DNA of 12,489 nt from T3Sed10-241 sp036796255. GTDB lineage: Bacteria; Bacteroidota; Bacteroidia; Flavobacteriales_D; Cryomorphaceae. The notes below the pieces were generated by a model, which was not told the origin of the DNA, ran no database searches, and was given only the letters and a program-made list of their open reading frames with translations. This document shows, piece after piece, positions 6,472 through 12,489 of the stretch. Within the stretch, counting starts at the first letter, position 1. Every line of letters starts with the position of its first letter. Where the stretch lies: NCBI GenBank assembly GCA_036796255.1, contig DAIRDH010000076.1, positions 1 to 12,489 of the forward strand. The letters are read 5' to 3'. The translations under genes were made by a program, and so were the position numbers.

Positions 6472-7761
6472 TCAGAGCAATTCCTTTGCTTTTTCCAATG
6501 CCACCATTCGGCTTCCTTTGAGCAGTATGGTGGCATTTTTTATGGGCGACTGTTTCAGATGTTCAAGGAGCCCCTTGGTGTCGGCACACCACTGGAAGTT
6601 CTTTCTGTCACAATTTTCAAAATACTGGCCAACAAGTATGGCCTCTAAATCCAATGCCCGCAATTGCTCAATTAAAGCCTGATGTTCATTAACGGTATCT
6701 TCACCAAGTTCCAGCATGTGCCCGAGTATAGCGAGCTTGGATTCAGCCTGCACTTTGGCAAAATTTTCCAGGGCCAACTTCATGCTGGATGGATTGGCAT
6801 TGTAGGCATCAAGCAGTAAGGTGTTTTTGCCAGTTTGCAACCACTGCGAGCGATTCAGATTAGGCTCGTAAGCTTCCAGGGCATCGGCAATAGCATCATG
6901 TGGCACTTTGAAATACCTACCTATACATACTGCTGCAAGGAGGTTAATCAGGTTATAATCGCCGGCCAGCTTCGAAAGGATGCTTCGGCTTACATAGTCT
7001 TGCTCGCGGTATGTAAATTGAACAGTAAGGCCGCTCCCACCCTGAAAACCTTGAATAAATGCTCCGGCATTGATGCCATAACTGCACGTGTTCATGCCCT
7101 TAGCCATATCGTTGAGCACGGGGTCGTCACCATTTAGAAAAACGAGGTGATCAGGTTTTTTTCTTAGAAAATCAAAAAGCTCTCCCTTTCCTTTGCGCAC
7201 CCCTTCTATACCTCCAAAGCCTTCAAGATGGGCCTTGCCAATGTTTGTGATCATGCCTACACTTGGCGCGCAAATTTCTGAAAGCATTTTGATCTCTCCC
7301 TGATGATTGGCCCCCATCTCAATGACAGCAATTTCGGCAGTTAAAGGAATAGCCAGCAGTGTAAGGGGCACTCCAATGTGGTTGTTCAGATTTCCCTTGG
7401 TACTGTAAGTGCGGTATTTCTTTGCCAATACCGCTGCGATGAGCTCCTTGTTGGTGGTCTTGCCATTGCTGCCTGTAAGACCTATCACGGGAAAGTCGAA
7501 TTGTGCCCTGTGATGCGACGCCAGTTGCTGCAGTGCATGCAACGCATCGCTTACCACCGTAATGCTATCGTTACCAAGGTAAGCACGGTCGTCAGCCACC
7601 ACGTGTGCCGCCCCTTGTTCAAGGGCCTTTTCGGCAAATGCATTTGCATCGAAATTGGGCCCTTTGAGGCAGAAGAATATGCTCCCGGCCAGATTGGCAC
7701 GGGTATCGGTACTCACTTTCGGGTACCTTTGAAATATGCGGTATAGTCCTGAAACATCCAT
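6472..7761 (-). CDS. murF: UDP-N-acetylmuramoyl-tripeptide--D-alanyl-D-alanine ligase
   Basis: Adds D-Ala-D-Ala to the UDP-MurNAc-tripeptide, the last cytoplasmic step in making the peptidoglycan precursor. The 429 residues show the three Mur-ligase domains: STDTRANLAGSIFFCLKG near residues 17-34 (nucleotide-sugar binding), the ATP loop GSNGKTT at 97-103, GNLNNHIGVPLTLL and EMGANHQGEI in the central domain, and LDAYNANPSSM and LLKGSRMVALE in the C-terminal domain. The length is slightly short of the E. coli enzyme, but all key motifs are present. The ATG at 7761 lies only six bases from the base of a terminator hairpin that closes the upstream gldJ gene, leaving almost no room for a leader. 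A TAAATTTG element in that gap could give a near-leaderless transcript; the alternative is readthrough from gldJ. No Shine-Dalgarno sequence is seen. Confidence 0.95.
   Translation of the reverse strand: MDVSGLYRIFQRYPKVSTDTRANLAGSIFFCLKGPNFDANAFAEKALEQGAAHVVADDRAYLGNDSITVVSDALHALQQLASHHRAQFDFPVIGLTGSNGKTTNKELIAAVLAKKYRTYSTKGNLNNHIGVPLTLLAIPLTAEIAVIEMGANHQGEIKMLSEICAPSVGMITNIGKAHLEGFGGIEGVRKGKGELFDFLRKKPDHLVFLNGDDPVLNDMAKGMNTCSYGINAGAFIQGFQGGSGLTVQFTYREQDYVSRSILSKLAGDYNLINLLAAVCIGRYFKVPHDAIADALEAYEPNLNRSQWLQTGKNTLLLDAYNANPSSMKLALENFAKVQAESKLAILGHMLELGEDTVNEHQALIEQLRALDLEAILVGQYFENCDRKNFQWCADTKGLLEHLKQSPIKNATILLKGSRMVALEKAKELL
6497..6541 (+). terminator. Intrinsic terminator of the acyl-CoA dehydrogenase gene, inside murF
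   Basis: AATGCCACCAT (6497-6507) pairs perfectly with ATGGTGGCATT (6527-6537) around a 19-base loop, and a run of six T (6536-6541) ends the plus-strand structure. It begins 25 bases after the acyl-CoA dehydrogenase stop. On the minus strand no T-run follows, so it should act only on plus-strand transcription. The bases also encode the conserved murF C-terminal segment around LLKGSR. Confidence 0.65.
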
Positions 7762-7765
7762 GGTC

Positions 7766-7773
7766 CAAATTTA
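7766..7773 (-). promoter_or_regulatory. Promoter -7-like element just before murF
   Basis: On the minus strand TAAATTTG matches TAnnTTTG and ends four bases before the murF ATG. Transcription would then begin at or next to the start codon. The element overlaps the outer stem of the gldJ terminator, and no -33 box is visible, so it may simply be part of the AT-rich terminator flank. Confidence 0.25.
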
Positions 7774-7805
7774 AAAACCCGACGCTTAGGTCGGGTTTTT
7801 AAATT
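7768..7805 (-). terminator. Intrinsic terminator after gldJ
   Basis: The two arms, AATTTAAAAACCCGAC (7768-7783) and GTCGGGTTTTTAAATT (7790-7805), are perfect reverse complements over 16 bases around a six-base loop. The GC-rich core CCCGAC/GTCGGG is followed by five T on either strand, so it could work in both directions. It lies 15 bases after the gldJ stop and just before the murF start, which makes it the natural end of the PorP-GldJ transcript. Confidence 0.85.
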
Positions 7806-7820
7806 CATATTTAAGTCAGA

Positions 7821-9557
7821 TTATTTTTGACCCAGGCCTACCGGACTGCCTACGCGGTCCATTGCACACCTAAAACCAATAGTGGCTGTCGCCTTGCGCT
7901 CATCCAAGTAGCGACGTGTGCCAGGACTAAGGTAGTATGCCCTGTCGCGCCATGAAGCTCCTTTGTAGACCCGTGAGCGGTTGCTGATCAAAGTGCTTCG
8001 GCCTGTATCGTACATTGTGTTTTCGTCGTCATTCGGATTGAGGTAGTCAATCCCTGAAAGGTAATCTCCGTCGCGGAAGTTGATATTATCAGCTACGCGA
8101 TAATTCTCGCGGTCAATGTTTTCTTCAGGTCTTACCTTGCGCATGCGCAATCCACCTGGAGTATCTTCAACATAATCGCCCATTCCCGAAAGCAATTTTG
8201 GAGAGATTCTAAGGTTGCTGCTGCGAACCTGCTGGAATCCATCCCTCACCAGAGTGTAGGCCTCATCAGGCTTACCTTCTTCGAAACGCTCATTGGCTTG
8301 CTCGCCAAAAGAAATAAGGTTGTCCATGAGTTGCTGCTCATCAGCGTTAAGCTTTCCTTGTGTAACGGTATTGAAGTCCTGGAGATATTTAAGCAACCCA
8401 GCCACATCGTAAGTCACAATATTGAGTTTCTCATCAATGTTTCCTTCACTATCGAGCACTTTGGTCTTAAAGACATTTCCGCGGAAGGGTCTGAATTCAT
8501 CCATGTCTTCACCACTCAATGGTCGATATACATCCATCACCCATTCAGCAACATTACCAGCCATGTTGTAAAGCCCGTAATCATTGGGTTGGTAAGCGAA
8601 TACAGGAGCAGTAACGTCGGCGTTGTCATTGAGACTTCCGGCCACACCCATGTAGTCACCTCGTCCGCGGACAAAGTTGGCAACCATCTCACCATAATAA
8701 CGGCTGTTGTTATTGCCATCGCGCACATAGTGTCCATTCCAGGGGTACACTTTCCTTTGTGTTACCAATTCCTGAAATGAATTCCCAACCAAACCGTAAG
8801 CGGAAAACTCCCATTCAGCTTCGGTTGGAAGCCTGTAGCGAGGAAGCATGATACCATCTTCCATGCGCACGTTTCTAAATTCTTTGTCTGGAGCAAGGTC
8901 GGGAAGACCGTCTACACGCTTTCCGCTTTCATATTGACCGGCGAGGTATGCGTCGGTGCTAAAGTGGTCTTCATTGTATTGCTGTGGAAAATGCTCGAAA
9001 AGACCTTCACGAATCAATATCGCTTCATTGACCCTGTCACTTCTCCATGCACAAAAATCATTGGCCTGCAACCAGCTAATGCCCACTACTGGATAATCGT
9101 TGTAAGCGGGGTGACGCAGGTAGTAATCTACATAAGGCTCGTTATAAGCCAGTTTCGATCTCCATACCAGGGTGTCAGGAAGGGCTTTGTCGTAAATTTC
9201 AGGATAATCTTCACCATACACCCTTTTAGTCCAATACAGGTATTCCAACCAGTACACGTTAGATACTTCTGTTTCGTCCATGTAAAAGGATGATACAGTT
9301 ACCCGGCGGGGAATGTTGGTCCACTCGTCGGTGAGCATTTCTTCAGTGGCGCCCATGGTAAAGGTACCACCTTCAATGAGCACAAGTCCAGGTCCGGTTT
9401 CCTGCTCATAGTATGGAAGCTTCTCGAAGCCACCATTTCTGGAGTCATTGTAATTCCACCCTGTGGCATTGGACGTTTCAAACCTGCAAGAGGGCAGCAG
9501 AAGTATGCCACCTGCTACCGCAAGCATAAGGGTCGGGTAAATGGGATTGCTTTTCAT
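7821..9557 (-). CDS. gldJ: Gliding motility / type IX secretion lipoprotein GldJ
   Basis: A 578-residue lipoprotein related to formylglycine-generating enzymes. In known systems GldJ is needed for gliding and for type IX protein secretion, working with GldK at the cell envelope. The signal peptide ends in LLLPSC, so Cys24 should be lipidated (Pro at -2 is unusual for a lipobox). SNATGWNYN follows, a stretch typical of GldJ. The enzyme-like domain runs from GLVLIEGGTFTMG (57-69) through DETEV, RLPTEAEWE (242-250) and GNVAEW (334-339) to IGFRC (560-564), broken by a helical insert at about 390-460. The only cysteines are 24, 169 and 564, and RDRAYYL replaces the paired active-site cysteines after GASW, so the fold is probably structural rather than catalytic. 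A 14-residue tail follows Cys564. The start lies 31 bases after the PorP/SprF-type gene; a terminator follows the stop. Confidence 0.94.
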   Translation of the reverse strand: MKSNPIYPTLMLAVAGGILLLPSCRFETSNATGWNYNDSRNGGFEKLPYYEQETGPGLVLIEGGTFTMGATEEMLTDEWTNIPRRVTVSSFYMDETEVSNVYWLEYLYWTKRVYGEDYPEIYDKALPDTLVWRSKLAYNEPYVDYYLRHPAYNDYPVVGISWLQANDFCAWRSDRVNEAILIREGLFEHFPQQYNEDHFSTDAYLAGQYESGKRVDGLPDLAPDKEFRNVRMEDGIMLPRYRLPTEAEWEFSAYGLVGNSFQELVTQRKVYPWNGHYVRDGNNNSRYYGEMVANFVRGRGDYMGVAGSLNDNADVTAPVFAYQPNDYGLYNMAGNVAEWVMDVYRPLSGEDMDEFRPFRGNVFKTKVLDSEGNIDEKLNIVTYDVAGLLKYLQDFNTVTQGKLNADEQQLMDNLISFGEQANERFEEGKPDEAYTLVRDGFQQVRSSNLRISPKLLSGMGDYVEDTPGGLRMRKVRPEENIDRENYRVADNINFRDGDYLSGIDYLNPNDDENTMYDTGRSTLISNRSRVYKGASWRDRAYYLSPGTRRYLDERKATATIGFRCAMDRVGSPVGLGQK

Positions 9558-9588
9558 GGGCTTCGTTTTCGATGCAGTTTTCGAATAA

Positions 9589-10566
9589 CTAAAATGCGGG
9601 GCAGTTTATTGCCCTAAATTTCTTTTTGGTAGGCCTACAGTTAAAATTCATAGAGACTGAAAGCTCATGGGAGCCTGCTGTCTGGGTTGTCAACTGACTG
9701 GTGGTAAGGTCATAACTATAACCACACCTGAACCTGTCATTGTCGATTCCGACCAGAATGATAAATGCATCCTGGAATCGGTACCATGCACCCACGATCA
9801 ATGGACCTTTCTGGGCGTAGAGACCAATGTTGATTTGCTCAAAATCAAATTGCCTCTGGTATAGTATGTTAGGCGAAATGGATGCATCCGTTTCACCGCG
9901 CACATCCTTTTTAATAGGAATTATTGCTCCAGCGTGTACAGTGTATTTTCTTTCTAAAGGTGCTTCAGCCACGATGAGTGATTCGTTGGGTTCAAACAGG
10001 TGGTGTACGGAGACCCCGCCGTAAAAGTTATCGCTAAATATCATCGTCCCTGCTGAGAAGTCCACATTATTCACAGTCCCTCCGCGTGGTGCATCCTGTG
10101 TGGAGAAAATAAAGCCACGACGGGAGTCAATTTGATCGCCAAAAGTAAGCCTGCTCCAATCCAATGATCTTTGAAAATAAGTAGCCTGGAACCCGGCCAC
10201 CATGGACACTTTGTCAGACAAGGTAAGTTGGTAAGAATAAATACCACTCACCTGAAACCAATTTAAGGTGCCGCGACCGGCGTTATCATTCATGATTAAA
10301 AACCCCAGACCTCCATTTACAGCCTCCACGTATTGATCATATGAGGCGCTGGTAGTGACAAAATTTCCCGAGAGGGCAGGCCACTGGTTGCGGTAATTGA
10401 GATTAACCCGCGGACATTTTTGGGTCCCGGCAAGTGCGGGATTCAGGTAGAGCGGGTTGGCGTAAAATTGGCTAAAGATTGGATCCTGGGCTTGAACCTC
10501 GTGAAGCATTGACAAAATGCAGCAGGCGAGCATCGCTGCAGCCAATCTAAAAGGCTTTATCAACAT
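9589..10566 (-). CDS. PorP/SprF family type IX secretion outer-membrane protein
   Basis: A 325-residue protein with a clear signal peptide (hydrophobic core at about 8-21, likely cut after VQA at 26). The mature start, QDPIFSQFYANPLYLNPALAG, is the hallmark of the PorP/SprF family. Alternating, glycine- and aromatic-rich strands follow, as in an outer-membrane beta-barrel, and the end KKKFRAINCPAF is characteristic of the family. Members include PorP, a component of type IX secretion, and SprF, needed to export the adhesin SprB, so secretion of a specific partner is plausible but the partner is unknown. The frame is open to an ATG at 10680. I choose ATG at 10566 because only this start puts the signal peptide at the N-terminus, and the candidate promoter lies downstream of the longer start. 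It probably shares a transcript with gldJ. Confidence 0.9.
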   Translation of the reverse strand: MLIKPFRLAAAMLACCILSMLHEVQAQDPIFSQFYANPLYLNPALAGTQKCPRVNLNYRNQWPALSGNFVTTSASYDQYVEAVNGGLGFLIMNDNAGRGTLNWFQVSGIYSYQLTLSDKVSMVAGFQATYFQRSLDWSRLTFGDQIDSRRGFIFSTQDAPRGGTVNNVDFSAGTMIFSDNFYGGVSVHHLFEPNESLIVAEAPLERKYTVHAGAIIPIKKDVRGETDASISPNILYQRQFDFEQINIGLYAQKGPLIVGAWYRFQDAFIILVGIDNDRFRCGYSYDLTTSQLTTQTAGSHELSVSMNFNCRPTKKKFRAINCPAF

Positions 10567-10783
10567 ATAGGCCGGTGTAAGTGCTGTTTTTTTTAAAACC
10601 CCAATGATACGAATTTTTTTAAACAAGGTTTTACACTTCATTTGTCGCACAATATTAATTTCGTCTAGGCGTTTTTGCAATGTTTACGGTTAAAAGTACT
10701 GGAATAAAATCAATCTCAAGCGGCCTGCGAATATAAATAATTGTTGCTTGTTTGGAATCCTGTACCAACCATTACTGCCATCG
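10567..10783. other. Divergent intergenic region between the PorP/SprF-type gene and porU
   Basis: 217 bases separating two divergent T9SS transcripts. It is AT-rich, with several A/T runs on the left half. A candidate minus-strand promoter is listed separately. For porU on the plus strand I see only AT-rich ATATAAATAATTG at about 10731-10743 and no convincing TAnnTTTG element. The minus-strand frame remains open for 38 codons upstream of the chosen start but shows no protein-like character. Confidence 0.6.
10650..10680 (-). promoter_or_regulatory. Candidate promoter for the PorP/SprF-gldJ transcript
   Basis: On the minus strand TTG (10678-10680) is followed, after exactly 20 bases, by TAATATTG (10650-10657). 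This is one mismatch from the Bacteroidota -7 consensus TAnnTTTG, with normal spacing. Transcription would start near 10643, leaving a leader of roughly 75 bases before the ATG at 10566. Confidence 0.5.
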
Positions 10784-12489
10784 ATGAAGCCTTTAAGTTT
10801 GCTTGTACTTTCATTGCTAACCATTTCCACTGCCCTGCGGGCGCAAATGGAGGTGGAATTTAACATTGAATGGAAGGAAGAGTTGGTATCTATTGACGAT
10901 ATTGACGGAGAAAAAAAATTGAAAATCCCCTCGTTTTGGGGGGCTTTTCACGGCGACGATTTCGGCTTTGCGCCAATCTATACCACAAAAATTACTTTAG
11001 GTCGCGGTCAAATTGCCAATTCGGTTGTCGCAGAAGTAAGCGAGACAACCGACCTGGGTAAAGATGCAATGAAGGATTTGCGGTCTGAAAATTCGCCTGA
11101 GCCCGGTAGGATCATTTGGCACACGAGCGAAGAGCGGGGACAAAATGTGGTTATTATAGAATATTACCCCCTAGCAGGATCGGAGGCCAACCCCAGCTTT
11201 GTGGCTTCCGGCAAATTCAGAATTACTACTGGCAGGGAAGCGCCTGCAGCCCGCGCCAAATCGGGCTTTGCAGCAAGCAGTGTTCTGGCCAATGGTGATT
11301 GGTACCGTATAGCTGTGCTTCAGGATGGCGTGTATCGCATAGACCGAGCCTTCCTGCAGGCTTTGGGTGTTGATGTAAATAACCTCAACCCGCAAAACCT
11401 CAACATTTACGGAAACGGTTATGGTCAGCTGCCTTTTGACAACAGCGTGGAACGCCCTGATGATTTGTTGCTCAACAATATTCACGTAGAAGGCGAAGCC
11501 GACGGAACCTTTGACGAGGAAGATTATATATTGTTTTTCGCAAAGGGTCCTCACACATGGAGCTACGATGAAAGTGAAGGCCTCTTTAACCACCACAGGC
11601 ACGACTACTGCGATACTTCCTATTACTTTATTGGTATCAATACCGGAAGTGTCGCTTCACGCATCAGTACGTTGCCCCCTCCTTCGATGGGTTCCAATTA
11701 TACCGTGACCAGTTTCAATGATTACACCTTTCACGAGGTAGACCGTGAAAACCTCATAAAAACCGGCCGCGAATGGTACGGTGAGAAATTTGATGTGCAG
11801 ACGACTTTCAACTTTAGCGGAAGCCAATTCACCTTTCCGAATATTATTGCCGGCGCTGAAACCGTAATCAGGGCCAATGCTGTTGGGCGCTCAACCGGAA
11901 CTTCGACTACATTTTCACTTACTGCCGGTGGGCAAACCAATACAAGCCTTATCTCGGGAACAGGGACAGGAGTTACTTCTACTTTTGCCAACCAGGCCAA
12001 TGTAGAAGTTAGATTGACCAATGCCGCCCCGGCACTGAACATCAACCTCACCTACAACAAAGGCAGCAACCCCTCCGCAGCGGCCTGGCTCAATTGGCTC
12101 AATGTAAACACCCGGCGACAACTGCGGATGGTGGGCAGTCAAATGATATTTCGCGATACAGAATCTGTAGCGCCTGGCAGGGTGTCACAATTCCAACTGG
12201 GCAACAGCAGCGGTGTAGCAGAAGTGTGGGATGTCACCGAGCCCAGCAATGCCCGCCGATTGAGCCTGAACCGCAATGGCGACATTGCTTCCTTCAATAT
12301 TGCCACAAATGAACTGCGCGAATTTGTGTCCATAAGCGGCACCTCTTTTCTGACTCCTACCGCCGCAGGCAGGGTTCAAAATCAAAATTTGCACAGCCTG
12401 GGCCTCGATCAAAGAATTGATATGGTGATTGTGACCCCCAACCAATTGGTGCAAGGCGCTGAAGACCTCGCCAACATTCACCGCAATTA
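10784..12489 (+). CDS. porU: Type IX secretion sortase PorU, N-terminal part (runs off right edge)
   Basis: 568 codons are visible. PorU is the cell-surface C25-family peptidase that removes the C-terminal sorting domain from type IX cargo and attaches the cargo to lipopolysaccharide. A signal peptide is present (hydrophobic residues about 4-18, likely cut after LRA at 20). The long N-terminal region shows conserved PorU segments: GDWYRIAVLQDGVYRID from 171, LNIYGNGYGQLPFDN from about 206, ERPDDLLLNN, DGTFDEEDYILFF and YYFIGIN. The C25 peptidase domain begins near residue 540 (MVIVTPNQLVQGAEDLANIHR from 547), and the window ends there, so the catalytic His and Cys cannot be checked. ATG at 10784 is chosen because it opens the signal peptide; no Shine-Dalgarno is seen. 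It is divergent from the PorP/SprF-type gene. In relatives porV often follows porU. Confidence 0.93.
   Translation, partial: MKPLSLLVLSLLTISTALRAQMEVEFNIEWKEELVSIDDIDGEKKLKIPSFWGAFHGDDFGFAPIYTTKITLGRGQIANSVVAEVSETTDLGKDAMKDLRSENSPEPGRIIWHTSEERGQNVVIIEYYPLAGSEANPSFVASGKFRITTGREAPAARAKSGFAASSVLANGDWYRIAVLQDGVYRIDRAFLQALGVDVNNLNPQNLNIYGNGYGQLPFDNSVERPDDLLLNNIHVEGEADGTFDEEDYILFFAKGPHTWSYDESEGLFNHHRHDYCDTSYYFIGINTGSVASRISTLPPPSMGSNYTVTSFNDYTFHEVDRENLIKTGREWYGEKFDVQTTFNFSGSQFTFPNIIAGAETVIRANAVGRSTGTSTTFSLTAGGQTNTSLISGTGTGVTSTFANQANVEVRLTNAAPALNINLTYNKGSNPSAAAWLNWLNVNTRRQLRMVGSQMIFRDTESVAPGRVSQFQLGNSSGVAEVWDVTEPSNARRLSLNRNGDIASFNIATNELREFVSISGTSFLTPTAAGRVQNQNLHSLGLDQRIDMVIVTPNQLVQGAEDLANIHRN

Noticed and set aside
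10584..10635. A/T-run hairpin (TAAAACC pairing with GGTTTTA) in the PorP/SprF leader as a terminator or riboswitch
   Set aside because: A seven-base stem around a loop of about 26 bases is too weak, and no known riboswitch core is visible.
1..12489. Mobile elements, CRISPR array, tRNA or other RNA genes, defence systems
   Set aside because: No transposase or integrase motifs, terminal inverted repeats, regularly spaced repeats or tRNA-like folds were seen. The genes are core functions with uniform appearance.

Overview
The window is a chromosomal segment from a member of the Bacteroidota, most likely a flavobacterium-like lineage. Three things point there: type IX secretion/gliding genes found only in that phylum (a PorP/SprF-type protein, GldJ and PorU), start codons without Shine-Dalgarno sequences, and several upstream elements matching the Bacteroidota -7 consensus TAnnTTTG. 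No mobile element, CRISPR array, tRNA or rRNA was seen, and gene packing is dense and ordinary for a core chromosome. The genus cannot be named from the sequence alone.

Left part (1-4089, all minus strand): a tightly packed row read right to left. It holds a Glu/Leu/Phe/Val-type amino acid dehydrogenase, a NhaD Na+/H+ antiporter (3 bases between them), then ExbB, ExbD and the N-terminal half of a TonB-like energy transducer (gaps of 52, 5 and 4 bases), which runs off the left edge. A TATATTTG -7 element 22 bases before the dehydrogenase start is the likely head of this operon. ExbB, ExbD and TonB form the proton-driven motor that energises outer-membrane transporters. NhaD exchanges sodium for protons across the same membrane.

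Centre (4181-7761): anmK (peptidoglycan recycling, minus) and an acyl-CoA dehydrogenase (plus) diverge from a short shared promoter region. The acyl-CoA dehydrogenase converges on murF (peptidoglycan precursor synthesis, minus) with no base between the two stop codons. A strong hairpin followed by six T lies inside the end of murF on the acyl-CoA dehydrogenase strand and probably ends that transcript.

Right part (7768-12489): a type IX secretion (T9SS) neighbourhood. A PorP/SprF-type outer-membrane protein and the lipoprotein GldJ form a minus-strand pair ending in a 16-bp terminator just before murF. The T9SS sortase PorU is transcribed divergently on the plus strand and is cut by the right edge just as its C25 peptidase domain begins. 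The 217-base divergent gap carries a good candidate promoter for the PorP-GldJ pair.

I found no clearly undescribed system. The points most worth checking are the terminator buried in murF, the substrate pocket of the dehydrogenase, the placement of nhaD with the ExbB-ExbD-TonB genes, and the promoter/terminator arrangement around murF and the T9SS genes.
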